Shown in pieces: positions 1 to 8,842 of a stretch of DNA of 64,000 nucleotides. Below the pieces are notes generated by a model. That model was not told where the DNA came from. It searched no databases and saw only the letters and a list, made by a program, of their open reading frames with translations. The stretch lies in NCBI RefSeq assembly GCF_005503535.1, contig NZ_SCNN01000022.1, forward strand, positions 1 to 64,000, read 5' to 3'. The stretch's first letter is position 1. Each line of letters opens with the position of its first letter. This stretch comes from Mesorhizobium comanense (lineage in GTDB: Bacteria > Pseudomonadota > Alphaproteobacteria > Rhizobiales > Rhizobiaceae). A program made the position numbers and the translations under genes.

Positions 1-1107
1 TTGTGCATTGCTACGGCAACCGCACATACGTACGCCCCTGCCACCGCCGGCAGCGCCAGATTGGTTTAAGGCGAGATTGCCCGTCGCCACCTCGTCGGCG
101 GCGCCGATCAGCTGGCGGATCGGCCGCACTAGCCGGTCGGCGACCGCGATGCCCGTCCATATCGCCGACAGGATGATGATCAGGGTCAGCGACAGATAGG
201 GCAGCGCGAACGCCACCTGCGAGGTGCGCCTGTTGTCCTCGAGATTGCGATATTCGTCGGTGTTGGACCTGACGATCTGGCGCGCCTTGATCACCTCGGG
301 ATCCACCAGCCGGATGGTGTAGAGATAGAGTCCCTCGATCTCGCGCAGCTTGACGATGGCGCCCATGATGTTGCGCGTGCGCGGTTCGATCAGCACCGGC
401 CTGCCGTCCGTGGCGCTGGAAACAGCGCCTTCCGGCGGTTCCGGCATGGCGAAGTCGGCATCGGTCTTGGCGCTCATGACGAAAGAGCCATCGGGCTTGA
501 TAAGCGCGGCATGCGCCAGCGAACGGCCCACGGCTTCCTTGTTCATCAGGTCGAGAAAGCCTGTGCGATCAAGGCCATAGAGCGTCCGCGACGCATCGAG
601 ATCATAGGCCATGGACAGCGTCGTGCCCTGCAGGTTGCGGGCATTCTCCTGGACATAGGCATCCGCGATCGACAGCGACGAATTGACGATCGTCTTGGTG
701 CGAATCTGGAACCAGCGATCGAGGCCGATATCGAGCGTGATCGAGGCGATGATCGCCACCATGATGGCTGGAATGGCGGCAACCAGTGCGAACATGGTGA
801 CGATGCGTATGTGCAGCCGCGAGGCCGCCTTGCCATGCCGGCGCGCCATGGCGATGCGGTGCACTTCCCGGCCGATCAGGGCAATGAGGAAGATGACGAA
901 GGCGGCGTTGAGCGCGATCAGCGCCCAGGTCGTGTCGGCATCGGGCGCGATCGGCGTCGCGCCCACCAGAATCGCGAACGAAATGGCTGCCATGATCAGC
1001 GCGCCAACGATGGCCACCACGCCTGGCAGGGCCAGCAGCCTGCGCCCGTCGCGTACGCCGGGTTCGCTGAAAAGCGGTTGGTTTATTCCAGGTGCCTGCG
1101 GAGCCAT
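1..1107 (-). CDS. ntrY: NtrY-type sensor histidine kinase, N-terminal part only (runs off the left edge)
   Basis: The frame is open for 369 codons from an ATG at 1107 to the window edge. Family knowledge: NtrY is a membrane sensor kinase paired with NtrX, acting in nitrogen and redox control. Seen here: two hydrophobic segments near residues 28-55 and 64-82, a third near 107-130, a periplasmic or extracytoplasmic stretch, a fourth near 305-332, and then the start of a HAMP linker (ADRLVRPIRQLIGAADEV). The PAS, phosphoacceptor His and ATPase parts are not in view. It lies 130 bp after the ntrC stop on the same strand, the usual ntrBC-ntrYX order. Oddity: after the residues TGNLA (about 346) the protein stops looking like NtrY, and the last 23 codons are Gly-, Arg- and Cys-rich. 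This may be a contig end, a misjoin or a real truncation. Confidence 0.8.
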   Translation of the reverse strand, partial: MAPQAPGINQPLFSEPGVRDGRRLLALPGVVAIVGALIMAAISFAILVGATPIAPDADTTWALIALNAAFVIFLIALIGREVHRIAMARRHGKAASRLHIRIVTMFALVAAIPAIMVAIIASITLDIGLDRWFQIRTKTIVNSSLSIADAYVQENARNLQGTTLSMAYDLDASRTLYGLDRTGFLDLMNKEAVGRSLAHAALIKPDGSFVMSAKTDADFAMPEPPEGAVSSATDGRPVLIEPRTRNIMGAIVKLREIEGLYLYTIRLVDPEVIKARQIVRSNTDEYRNLEDNRRTSQVAFALPYLSLTLIIILSAIWTGIAVADRLVRPIRQLIGAADEVATGNLALNQSGAAGGGRGVRMCGCRSNAQ

Positions 1108-1140
1108 GTCGCCGTCTAAAGCCAGTGATTGCGTCCGATC

Positions 1141-1169
1141 TATGCAACGCATTGTGGCGATTATGCAAC
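1141..1169. repeat. Two direct copies of TATGCAAC, 21 bp apart, upstream of ntrY
   Basis: TATGCAAC occurs at 1141-1148 and 1162-1169, a period of 21 bp or two helical turns, about 35 bp upstream of the ntrY start. The spacing would suit two protein subunits on one face of the DNA. No regulator can be named from the sequence. Confidence 0.35.
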
Positions 1170-1237
1170 AAGTGTGTCCGGAGCGGAAATCTTTAGCCGC
1201 TCGATCCCCTGAAAAAGGGGACAGGCCAGACCAGGGT

Positions 1238-2698
1238 TCAACCCGTTCGCGATGATTTGTAGACGTTGACGCCCAATTCGCGAATCTTCTTGCGCAGCGT
1301 GTTGCGGTTGAGGCCGAGCAGTTCCGCCGCCTTGATCTGGTTGCCGCGGGTCGCCGTCATCGACGCCAGCACCAGCGGATACTCGACTTCGGACAGAATC
1401 CGCTGGTAGAGGCCGGCCGGCGGCAGTTCGCCGGCAAACGAGGCGAAATAGCGCTGCAGGAAGTGTTCCACCGCCTGGCCGATCGACAGGTCATCGGGGA
1501 TGAGATTGCCGCCGCCTGGCACCACGGGGCGCTCGCCGGTCTTGAGCTCCGCCTCGATGATCTCGGCTGATATTTCGTCCTGTGAATAGAGCGCGGCGAG
1601 CCGGCGCACGAGATTTTCCAGCTCTCGCACATTGCCCGGCCAGGGATAACGCTTCATCAGTTCGATGCCGCCCGAGGAAATGCGCTTGGTCTGCAACCCT
1701 TCCATCTCGCCGAGCTTGAAGAAATGGCGCACCAGATCCGGCACGTCCTCGGAGCGTTCGCGCAGCGCCGGCAGCCTGAGCGGCACGACGTTGAGGCGAT
1801 AAAACAGGTCCTCGCGGAACAGTCCCTGGTTGATCAGTGTACGCAGATCCTTGTTGGTGGCGGCCACGATGCGCACGTCGGTCTTGATCGGCGTGCGGCC
1901 GCCGACCGTCGTGTACTCACCCTGCTGCAGCACGCGCAGCAGGCGGGTCTGCGCCTCCATCGGCATGTCGCCGATCTCGTCGAGGAACAACGTGCCGCCC
2001 TCGGCCTGCTCGAAGCGGCCGGTGGAGCGGTTCTGCGCGCCGGTGAAGGCCCCCTTCTCGTGTCCGAACAGCTCCGATTCGATCAGGTCGCGCGGGATCG
2101 CGGCCATGTTGATGGCCACGAACGGCCCGCCGCGGCGGCGGCCATACTCATGCAGCGCCCGCGCCACCAGTTCCTTGCCGGTGCCCGATTCGCCCGAGAT
2201 CATCACCGTCAGGTCGGTCTGCATCATGCGCGCCAGCATGCGATAGATGTCCTGCATGGCCGCCGAGCGCCCGACCAGCGGCATGGTCTCGGGCTGCTCT
2301 TCGGCGCGTGCATCGATCTTCGGCCGGCGCGGTTCCGATAGCGCGCGGTTGACGATGTTGAGGAGTTCGGTGAGGTCGAACGGCTTCGGCAGATATTCGT
2401 AGGCACCGGTTTCCGATGCACGGATTGCCGTCATGAAGGTGTTCTGGGCGCTCATGACGATGACCGGAAGTTCCGGCCGCGCCTTCTTGATGCGCGGCAA
2501 CATGTCGAACGCGTTCTCGTCCGGCATGACCACATCGGTGATGACCAGGTCGCCCTCGCCCGCCGCCACCCAGCGCCAGAGCGTCGACGCATTGGATGTC
2601 ACGCGCACTTCATGACCGACGCGGGAAAGCGCCTGATTGAGGACGGTGCGGATGGCCGCATCGTCATCGGCGACGAGAATATTGCCGCGAGCGGTCAT
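1238..2698 (-). CDS. ntrC: Nitrogen regulation response regulator NtrC
   Basis: 486 residues. It is the sigma-54 activator phosphorylated by NtrB under nitrogen limitation. Domains in order: receiver domain (about 5-120) with phosphoacceptor Asp in ITDVVMPDE; AAA+ domain with Walker A GESGTGKE, the sigma-54 contact loop GAFTGA and the GNVRELENLVRR segment; and a C-terminal Fis-type helix-turn-helix (GNQIKAAELLGLNRNTLRKKI). The start is ATG 2698 because the protein then begins MTARGNILVADDD and overlaps the ntrB stop by 4 bases (ATGA). A longer open frame to 2797 would run back inside ntrB. It is likely the activator of the sigma-54 promoter found before glnB at 50.2 kb. Confidence 0.96.
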   Translation of the reverse strand: MTARGNILVADDDAAIRTVLNQALSRVGHEVRVTSNASTLWRWVAAGEGDLVITDVVMPDENAFDMLPRIKKARPELPVIVMSAQNTFMTAIRASETGAYEYLPKPFDLTELLNIVNRALSEPRRPKIDARAEEQPETMPLVGRSAAMQDIYRMLARMMQTDLTVMISGESGTGKELVARALHEYGRRRGGPFVAINMAAIPRDLIESELFGHEKGAFTGAQNRSTGRFEQAEGGTLFLDEIGDMPMEAQTRLLRVLQQGEYTTVGGRTPIKTDVRIVAATNKDLRTLINQGLFREDLFYRLNVVPLRLPALRERSEDVPDLVRHFFKLGEMEGLQTKRISSGGIELMKRYPWPGNVRELENLVRRLAALYSQDEISAEIIEAELKTGERPVVPGGGNLIPDDLSIGQAVEHFLQRYFASFAGELPPAGLYQRILSEVEYPLVLASMTATRGNQIKAAELLGLNRNTLRKKIRELGVNVYKSSRTG

Positions 2699-3837
2699 TT
2701 GCGGTCTCCTTCGCCATCTTGATCGGCGCCCGGCGCCGTTTCCTTCCAGGCCGGCATCAGAACCCGGAACGTTGTCGCGCGCGGCGTCGAATCGCACTCG
2801 ATGATGCCGCCATGCTCGCCGACGATCTTGGCAACGAGCGCCAGGCCCAGCCCCGAACCGTTAGGCTTGGTGGTTATGAAGGGATCGAACAGGATCGGAA
2901 GGATATCCTCCGAAACGCCCGAGCCGTTGTCGCGCACGCAGAACTCCAGAGGCAGCGATACGCGGTCCTGCGTGCCGGGAACCGAGACGCGAATTCCGGG
3001 CCGGAAAGCGGTCGACAGCACGATTTCACCCTGCGGATCGCCGCCGATCGCCTCGGCCGCATTCTTGACCAGGTTCAGAAACACCTGGATGAGCTGATCG
3101 CGGTTGGCAAAGACCGGAGGCAGTGAAGGATCATAATCCTCCAATATTTTGATTTTCCTTGCAAAACCGTTCTTGGCGATCGCCTTCACATGGTCGAGCA
3201 CGACATGGATGTTGACGGGATAGCGATCAATCGGTCGCTCGTCGGAAAACACCTCCATGCGATCCACCAGCGACACGATGCGATCGGTCTCGTCAGTGAT
3301 CAGGCGCGTCAGTGCCCGGTCCTCATCGGACGCGGACAATTCGAGCAATTGCGCTGCCCCCCTGATGCCGGAAAGCGGGTTCTTGATCTCGTGAGCCAGC
3401 ATCGCGGCCAGGCCTGTCACCGAGCGTGCGGCGCCGCGGTGGGTCATCTGCCGGTCGATCTTGTCGGCCATCGACCGTTCCTGGAACATCACCACCACGG
3501 ACCCCGGGAATTCGGAAACCGGCGCGACATAGAGATCGACCACCTTCTCGATACCCAGCCGCGGCGAGGAAACGTCGACCCTGTACTCGTTGACCGGTGC
3601 CCGGCGCTCGCGCACCTGGTCGACAAGCGTCAGGAGCGGACTGCCGAAAGGAATGAGCTTGGACAAGGTGTTGCGCGCAAGCATGGTCGCGCTGGAGCGG
3701 AAGAAGTCCTCGGCGTCCGCATTGGCGAAGGTGATGAACCCCTCCTCGCTGATCATGATCACCGGGCGGCGGATCGTGTTGAGCACGATCTGCGCGGCAT
3801 CAATCATTTCGGTTCCCTGGCCGGCAGTGGCGTTCAT
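2695..3837 (-). CDS. ntrB: Nitrogen regulation sensor histidine kinase NtrB
   Basis: 380 residues, soluble. Family role: GlnB-controlled kinase/phosphatase of NtrC. There is a PAS domain in the first 120 residues, the phosphoacceptor region LAHEIKNPLSGIRGAAQLLE near residue 148, and a HATPase with an N box (NLVKNAAEAIGG), G1 box (DNGSGVSE) and G2 box (NGSGLGLALVAKIV). It sits between dusB and ntrC. Its ATG overlaps the dusB stop by 4 bases and its stop overlaps ntrC by 4 bases, so the three genes look translationally coupled, the classic nifR3-ntrB-ntrC operon. Confidence 0.96.
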   Translation of the reverse strand: MNATAGQGTEMIDAAQIVLNTIRRPVIMISEEGFITFANADAEDFFRSSATMLARNTLSKLIPFGSPLLTLVDQVRERRAPVNEYRVDVSSPRLGIEKVVDLYVAPVSEFPGSVVVMFQERSMADKIDRQMTHRGAARSVTGLAAMLAHEIKNPLSGIRGAAQLLELSASDEDRALTRLITDETDRIVSLVDRMEVFSDERPIDRYPVNIHVVLDHVKAIAKNGFARKIKILEDYDPSLPPVFANRDQLIQVFLNLVKNAAEAIGGDPQGEIVLSTAFRPGIRVSVPGTQDRVSLPLEFCVRDNGSGVSEDILPILFDPFITTKPNGSGLGLALVAKIVGEHGGIIECDSTPRATTFRVLMPAWKETAPGADQDGEGDRK

Positions 3838-4862
3838 GCGGCGCTCCGCAGGTTCTGAGATTGCGGATCGCGCAAGAGCACGTCGCGCAGCATGGCCTTG
3901 ACGCGGGTCGGCTCGAACGAGGTCAGTATCGCTTTTCGGCTGTCGTCGGCCACGCCGCCGGCATGGCGATCGAGGTACCAGCCCAGATGCTTGCGCGCCT
4001 GACGAACGCCGCTCTCAAGACCGTAAAGCTCCAGCATGTCCTCATAATGGGCGACGACATAGTCGGCGAGTGCCGCTGCGTTTTGCGGCACGCCGGCCGC
4101 CGCATCGCCCGCGGCCGCCGCGGCAATGCTGCCCGCGACCCATGGCGCTCCATAATGCGCTCGCCCGACCATCACGGCATCGGCACCCGACTGGTCGAGA
4201 ATCTCCGCCGCCTCGGCCGGCGAAGATACGTCACCATTGGCAACGACAGGAATGGACACGGCCTCCTTGACCCGGGCGATCGCGCGCCAGTCGGCCTTGC
4301 CCTGGTAGAACTGGCAACGCGTGCGGCCATGCACCGTGACCATGCTGACGCCCGCCTGTTCGGCGCGGCGCGCCAGAGTGGGCGCGTTGAGCGCGCCCTC
4401 ATCCCAGCCGAGCCGCATCTTGACCGTCACCGGCACCTCGACCGCGCCGATAACGGCCTCGATCAGCGACAGCGCATGGTCGAGATCGAGCATCAACGCC
4501 GAACCGGCATAGCCGCCTGTGACCTTCTTGGCCGGGCAGCCCATGTTGATGTCGATGATATCGGCGCCTTCGCCGGCTGCGATCCGCGCGGCTTCGGCCA
4601 TATGCACCGCTTCGCGTCCGGCAAGCTGAACCATATGGACGGGCAGGCCGGAATGCCGTATGCGCAGGTCGAAGCCGGCCCTGCCCTTGGCGAGTTCTCC
4701 GCTCGCAACCATTTCGGAGACGACCAGGCCGGCACCATGCGCGTGGGCGCGCTGCCTGAACGGCATGTCTGTAATTCCCGACATCGGTGCCAGGAAGACG
4801 CGGTTGCGGATTCCTACGCCACCGACGTCGAGAGGCATCGACAATCCAGCCAAATTAACCAT
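3834..4862 (-). CDS. dusB: tRNA-dihydrouridine synthase DusB (NifR3 family)
   Basis: 342 residues from ATG 4862. It is an FMN enzyme that reduces uridines in tRNA. A TIM-barrel start (NRVFLAPMSGITD), the active-site stretch DINMGCPAKKVTGGYAGSAL with its catalytic Cys, the FMN phosphate-binding part ANGDVSS, and GADAVMVGRAHYGAPW are visible. An in-frame extension to 5006 exists but lacks family character, so it was not used. ATG 4838 (MPLDVGG) is a close alternative with a better, though still weak, ribosome site. First gene of the ntrBC operon. Confidence 0.93.
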   Translation of the reverse strand: MVNLAGLSMPLDVGGVGIRNRVFLAPMSGITDMPFRQRAHAHGAGLVVSEMVASGELAKGRAGFDLRIRHSGLPVHMVQLAGREAVHMAEAARIAAGEGADIIDINMGCPAKKVTGGYAGSALMLDLDHALSLIEAVIGAVEVPVTVKMRLGWDEGALNAPTLARRAEQAGVSMVTVHGRTRCQFYQGKADWRAIARVKEAVSIPVVANGDVSSPAEAAEILDQSGADAVMVGRAHYGAPWVAGSIAAAAAGDAAAGVPQNAAALADYVVAHYEDMLELYGLESGVRQARKHLGWYLDRHAGGVADDSRKAILTSFEPTRVKAMLRDVLLRDPQSQNLRSAA

Positions 4863-4887
4863 GCACAAAAACCAAGCACGTCCATTC

Positions 4888-4926
4888 GTTGCACATTCAC
4901 TAGCCATATCGGCCGCAATGTGCAAC
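4888..4926. promoter_or_regulatory. Inverted repeat in the dusB-ispDF divergent region
   Basis: GTTGCACATT (4888-4897) and AATGTGCAAC (4917-4926) form a perfect 10-bp dyad with a 19-bp gap, 26 bp upstream of the chosen dusB start. TGCAC half-sites recall NtrC operators, but the spacing is wider than the classic site, so autoregulation of dusB-ntrBC is inference. It could also affect ispDF on the other strand. Confidence 0.45.
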
Positions 4927-5105
4927 GCGCAATGACGCCACATTGAGGCGCAATTGGGAAAATTCGAGCCTTGCGCCTTGGCGGCGGCCAAAGCGCTCAC
5001 GTCCATCGGGAAGACACAAAAGGACGCCTTGGATGTTTATATTTGGCGCACGATCTTTCCGAAAACCGATTACACTTTTCGGGATCGTGCGCTAAGCCAA
5101 TCGGC

Positions 5106-6335
5106 ATGACTGACGCAAGCGGAAAACAGGCTTCAGGCGCGCATGACAAGGTGGCGGTGGTCATCGTCGCGGCCGGCCGGGGTGCGCGTGCCGGGCAGGC
5201 CGATGGTCCGAAGCAATATCAGCGGATCGGCGGCCGCGCTGTCATCGCGCGCGTGCTCGACATTTTCCTGGCGCATCCGCGCATCGGCGAGATCGTCGTG
5301 GCCATCCACGCCGAGGACCATGAGCTTTTCAATCAGGCCGTGGGTGCTCATGCGGATAGGGTGACGGCAATTGCCGGCGGCGCCACCAGGCAGGAGTCAG
5401 TCCGGCTCGGGCTACAGGCCTTGAGAACCCACGCACCGGAAAAGGTGCTCATTCATGACGCGGCTCGCCCCTTCGTCGACGCCGAACTTATCGACCGGAC
5501 CATCGCCGCGATCGGCGAACGCGAGGGCGCGCTGCCTGCTTTGCCCGTTGCGGACACCTTGAAACGGGAATCAGCCGGTGGCGTGGTCAGCGAAACCGTT
5601 TCCAGAAGCGGCTTGCACGCGGCACAGACCCCGCAGGGCTTTCCGTTCGCGGCGATCATGACGATGCACGAGGAAGCCTATCATCGCGGCAGAGCGGACT
5701 TTACCGACGACGCGGCGATCGCCGAATGGATGCAGATGCCGGTGAAGATCGTTGCGGGCTCGCCAGACAATGTCAAACTCACCTGGGCACGGGATATCGC
5801 GATGGCAGACCAGAGACTTTCGGGCGAACGTTTTCGCTTTCCCGACATCCGCACCGGCAATGGCTACGACGTTCATGCCTTCGAGCCCGGCGACCATGTA
5901 ACCTTGTGCGGCGTCGCCATTCCGCACCAGAAGAAACTGTCCGGGCACTCCGACGCCGATGTCGGGCTGCACGCCCTGACAGACGCCTTGCTGGCGACGT
6001 GCGGCGCAGGCGATATCGGCACGCATTTCCCGCCCTCCGATCCACAGTGGAAGGGTGCGGCGTCGCGGCTCTTCGTCGAGTACGCGGCTAAACTGGTGCG
6101 CGAGCGTGGCGGGCGCATCGCCAACGCCGACATCACGCTGATCTGCGAGGCGCCGCGCGTCGGCCCGCATCGCGAGGCGATGACGGCAGCCCTGTCGCAG
6201 ATGCTGGCCATCTCCGCCGACCGCATCTCGGTCAAGGCGACAACCAACGAGAAGCTGGGCTTCGTCGGCCGCGAGGAAGGCATCGCGGCGATCGCCACGG
6301 CCAGCGTGGTCTTTCCGGGAGAGGTGCCGCAGTGA
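5106..6335 (+). CDS. ispDF: Bifunctional IspD/IspF of the MEP isoprenoid pathway
   Basis: 409 residues. It makes CDP-methylerythritol (IspD) and cyclises CDP-ME 2-phosphate to MEcPP (IspF). The IspD half covers about residues 1-235 (VIVAAGRGARAGQADGPKQYQ, HDAARPFVD). IspF begins at GNGYDVHAFEPGD, with metal ligands in the DVHAF and SGHSDADVGLHALTDALL stretches and GDIGTHFPPSD. The fused form is usual in Alphaproteobacteria. ATG 5106 starts MTDASGKQ; the upstream in-frame stretch back to 4971 has no domain. Its stop overlaps the GTG start of the next gene. Confidence 0.96.
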   Translation: MTDASGKQASGAHDKVAVVIVAAGRGARAGQADGPKQYQRIGGRAVIARVLDIFLAHPRIGEIVVAIHAEDHELFNQAVGAHADRVTAIAGGATRQESVRLGLQALRTHAPEKVLIHDAARPFVDAELIDRTIAAIGEREGALPALPVADTLKRESAGGVVSETVSRSGLHAAQTPQGFPFAAIMTMHEEAYHRGRADFTDDAAIAEWMQMPVKIVAGSPDNVKLTWARDIAMADQRLSGERFRFPDIRTGNGYDVHAFEPGDHVTLCGVAIPHQKKLSGHSDADVGLHALTDALLATCGAGDIGTHFPPSDPQWKGAASRLFVEYAAKLVRERGGRIANADITLICEAPRVGPHREAMTAALSQMLAISADRISVKATTNEKLGFVGREEGIAAIATASVVFPGEVPQ

Positions 6336-6814
6336 GCAACGCCGAACTCGCCATCGCCCTGCTCGGAGCCTGCCAGAAACACGGCATCATGCTGGCGACG
6401 GCCGAAAGTTGCACTGGCGGCCTGATCATTGCCGCGCTGACCGATATCGCCGGCTCTTCGGCCGTGGTCGATCGCGGCTTCATCACCTATTCCAATGAAG
6501 CCAAGATGGAGATGCTCGGTGTGTCCGCCGCGACGCTCGATGCGCATGGCGCGGTTTCGCGAGAGACGGCGCTGGAGATGGCGGCGGGCGCGCTTTCGCA
6601 TTCACGCGCGAAACTGTCGCTGGCTGTCACCGGCATTGCCGGCCCCGGCGGCGGCTCGACAGACAAGCCGATCGGTCTCGTCTGGTTCGGGATCGCGTTG
6701 GCCGGACGGCCGGTCGTCGCGGAGCGCCAGCTTTTTGGCCACAAGGGCCGCGAATTCATCCGCCACGAGACGGTCAGGCATGCGCTCCAGCTTGGGCTGC
6801 GCGCACTGGACTGA
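6332..6814 (+). CDS. CinA C-terminal family protein (nicotinamide-nucleotide amidase PncC type)
   Basis: 160 residues, starting at GTG 6332 and overlapping the ispDF stop by 4 bases. It matches the stand-alone CinA C-terminal domain: the nucleophile region TAESCTGGLI near residue 25, the RGFITYSNEAKMEMLGV stretch, and TGIAGPGGGSTDKPIGLVWFG. The family hydrolyses NMN to nicotinate mononucleotide and ammonia. The competence part of long CinA is absent, as in many proteobacteria. Convergent with the ratA-like gene, 9 bp between stops. Confidence 0.88.
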   Translation: MSNAELAIALLGACQKHGIMLATAESCTGGLIIAALTDIAGSSAVVDRGFITYSNEAKMEMLGVSAATLDAHGAVSRETALEMAAGALSHSRAKLSLAVTGIAGPGGGSTDKPIGLVWFGIALAGRPVVAERQLFGHKGREFIRHETVRHALQLGLRALD

Positions 6815-6823
6815 CGATCAAGC

Positions 6824-7315
6824 TCAGGAACCCTGCGGCCTGGAATAAGACGGGCCGGAAGGGAGCGGGTTCGCGCCGTAGATCACATCGGCGCGCTTCT
6901 CGAAAGCCTCGGCGAACATGCGGAAGGCACGATCGAACATGGTGCCCATCAGCGCGCCGAGGATACGGCTCTTGAACTCATAGTCTATGAAGAAGCGGAC
7001 GGCGCAGCCGGCGCCGTCCGGTTCGAAGCGCCAGACATTGCTCAGATATTTGAACGGCCCGTCGATGTACTTGACGTCTATGGCGTTCTCGTCGGGCTTG
7101 AGCAGCACCTGCGTGGTGAAGGTCTCCCGGATTGCCTTGTAGCCTATGCTCATGTCGGCGACGAGAATGGTTCGGCCGGCCCGCTCCTTGCGCGAGCGCA
7201 CCGTCAGCGCTTCGCACAGCGGCAGGAACTGCGGATAGGTCTCGACGTCGGCAACCAGCGAAAACATCTGTTGCGGCGTATGGGCGACGCGGCGGGTGGC
7301 TTCGAATTTCGGCAT
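6824..7315 (-). CDS. RatA/Coq10-type START-domain protein (ubiquinone-associated)
   Basis: 163 residues. It begins MPKFEATRRVAHTPQQMFSLVADVETYPQFLP, the hallmark of the RatA/Coq10 polyketide-cyclase family. Bacterial members are annotated as ubiquinone-binding or RatA toxin-like proteins; a Coq10-like role in placing ubiquinone is the better-supported one for alphaproteobacteria. The C-terminal tail (SGPSYSRPQGS) is not conserved. It lies 67 bp downstream of lipA on the same strand, a common pairing in rhizobia. Confidence 0.85.
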   Translation of the reverse strand: MPKFEATRRVAHTPQQMFSLVADVETYPQFLPLCEALTVRSRKERAGRTILVADMSIGYKAIRETFTTQVLLKPDENAIDVKYIDGPFKYLSNVWRFEPDGAGCAVRFFIDYEFKSRILGALMGTMFDRAFRMFAEAFEKRADVIYGANPLPSGPSYSRPQGS

Positions 7316-7382
7316 GAACCGGCTCTAAAGCGCGTGGTGTCGAGACGGATTCATGCGCCGCGCTTCAGCTCGCTCTTGTGCA

Positions 7383-8348
7383 TCAGGGCGATTTCTGGAG
7401 CTGCGCTTCGCGCGCGGCCCGCAACCGGGCGAAATCATCGCCGGCGTGATGGGACGAGCGCGTCAGCGGGCTCGACGCCACCAGCAGAAAGCCCTTGGTC
7501 TTGCCGATCGTCTCGAAGGACTTGAACTCCTCCGGCGTGACGAAGCGGATCACCGGATGGTGCTTCTTCGACGGCTGCAGATACTGGCCGATGGTCATGA
7601 AGTCGACATTGGCCGAGCGCAAATCGTCCATCAGTTGCAGGACCTCATTGCGCTCCTCGCCAAGGCCAACCATGATTCCCGACTTGGTGAAGATCGACGG
7701 GTCGAGTTCCTTGACCCGCTGCAGCAGCCGGATCGAATGGAAATAGCGCGCGCCCGGGCGGACTTTCAGATAGTTCGACGGCACGGTCTCCAGATTGTGA
7801 TTGAAGACATCGGGCTTGGCCGCCACGACGATCTCCAGCGCACCGTCCTTGCGCAGGAAGTCCGGCGTCAGGATTTCGATCGTGGTCGAAGGCGTTGCGG
7901 CGCGTATTGCATGGATGACGTCGGCGAAGTGCTGGGCTCCGCCATCGGCGAGGTCGTCACGGTCAACGGATGTGATGACGACGTGGCTCAATCCCATTTG
8001 CTTCACGGCATGGGCGACACGCGCCGGCTCGTCCGCATCGAGGGCGGTCGGAATGCCGGTGGCCACGTTGCAGAACGCGCAGGCGCGCGTGCAGATCTCG
8101 CCCATGATCATGAAGGTGGCGTGCTTCTTGTCCCAGCACTCGCCGATGTTGGGGCAGCCCGCCTCCTCGCACACCGTCACCAGCTTGTGCGACTTCACGA
8201 TTTCGCGCGTCTCGGCATAGCCCTTCGACACCGGCGCCTTGACGCGGATCCAGTCGGGTTTGCGCAACACCTCCTGGTCAGGCTTGTGCGCCTTTTCGGG
8301 GTGCCGCAGGCGCGGCGCGTTGGCGATCGTGTCGAGAACAGTAACCAT
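7383..8348 (-). CDS. lipA: Lipoyl synthase LipA
   Basis: 321 residues. Radical SAM enzyme that inserts two sulfurs into octanoyl-lipoyl domains. The auxiliary cluster motif C-x4-C-x5-C is seen in CEEAGCPNIGEC and the radical SAM motif in CTRACAFC. The C-terminal serine ligand lies in TRSSHHAG. It sits beside the pyruvate dehydrogenase operon, whose E2 and lipoyl-E1 beta need the cofactor it makes. A terminator separates it from the gene upstream, so it should have its own promoter at about 8350-8420. Confidence 0.97.
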   Translation of the reverse strand: MVTVLDTIANAPRLRHPEKAHKPDQEVLRKPDWIRVKAPVSKGYAETREIVKSHKLVTVCEEAGCPNIGECWDKKHATFMIMGEICTRACAFCNVATGIPTALDADEPARVAHAVKQMGLSHVVITSVDRDDLADGGAQHFADVIHAIRAATPSTTIEILTPDFLRKDGALEIVVAAKPDVFNHNLETVPSNYLKVRPGARYFHSIRLLQRVKELDPSIFTKSGIMVGLGEERNEVLQLMDDLRSANVDFMTIGQYLQPSKKHHPVIRFVTPEEFKSFETIGKTKGFLLVASSPLTRSSHHAGDDFARLRAAREAQLQKSP

Positions 8349-8423
8349 CTCAAATCCGGCTTGTCTTCGCGGCCGCCACTGGCGGTAGCCACCTAAATGT
8401 CATCTAGGACTTTTCGGTACAAA

Positions 8424-8457
8424 GAAAAAGGCCGTCGCGGCGCATGCCGCCACGGCC
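8424..8457 (-). terminator. Rho-independent terminator after the glsB-type gene
   Basis: Read on the minus strand, a GGCCGTGGCGGC / GCCGCGACGGCC stem with one mismatch is followed by TTTTTCTTTG. It lies 29 bp after the stop at 8486 and closes the pdh-lpd transcription unit. Confidence 0.75.
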
Positions 8458-8485
8458 ATTTTCGCATAACCGGGATCCGTCCAGC

Positions 8486-8743
8486 TTAGCGGCGCACCAG
8501 TCGTCCCGCGAAGATCAGCAGGCAGGCGCCGATGAACCCGGTGATCAGGTAGGCCATCCAGCCGATGCCGAAGGGCTCGATGTTGAGGGCTCGCAGAATG
8601 GCGTTCAACACCACCGCGCCGGCAATGCCCAGAATGATGTTCATGAAGATGCCGGTGTTGCTCTTCATGACCATTTCGGCGAACCAGCCCGCCAATCCGC
8701 CGATGATGATGGCTGCGATCCAGCCCACGCCATTCACGTCCAT
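8486..8743 (-). CDS. GlsB/YeaQ/YmgE-type small membrane protein
   Basis: 85 residues with three hydrophobic segments (about 7-25, 33-52, 60-80) rich in Gly. The GGLAGWFAEMVMK and NIILGIAGAVV stretches match the transglycosylase-associated/GlsB family, linked to envelope stress in other bacteria; the molecular function is unknown. A clear GGAG ribosome site lies about 8 bases upstream. It is 99 bp after lpdA and may be the last gene of that unit or have its own promoter. Confidence 0.85.
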   Translation of the reverse strand: MDVNGVGWIAAIIIGGLAGWFAEMVMKSNTGIFMNIILGIAGAVVLNAILRALNIEPFGIGWMAYLITGFIGACLLIFAGRLVRR

Positions 8744-8842
8744 ATGCGCTCTCCTTGACCGAGTGAAACTGCATCCGGATACGAACTACCTTGCCGGCGA
8801 GATCCCACCGCTTGCGCGCCTGAGTCTCGTGCAGCCAATCTA

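Noticed and set aside
1200..1236. Short hairpin after ntrC (CCCC / GGGG around a T/A run)
   Set aside because: The stem is only about 5 bp and has no T run after it; too weak to call a terminator.
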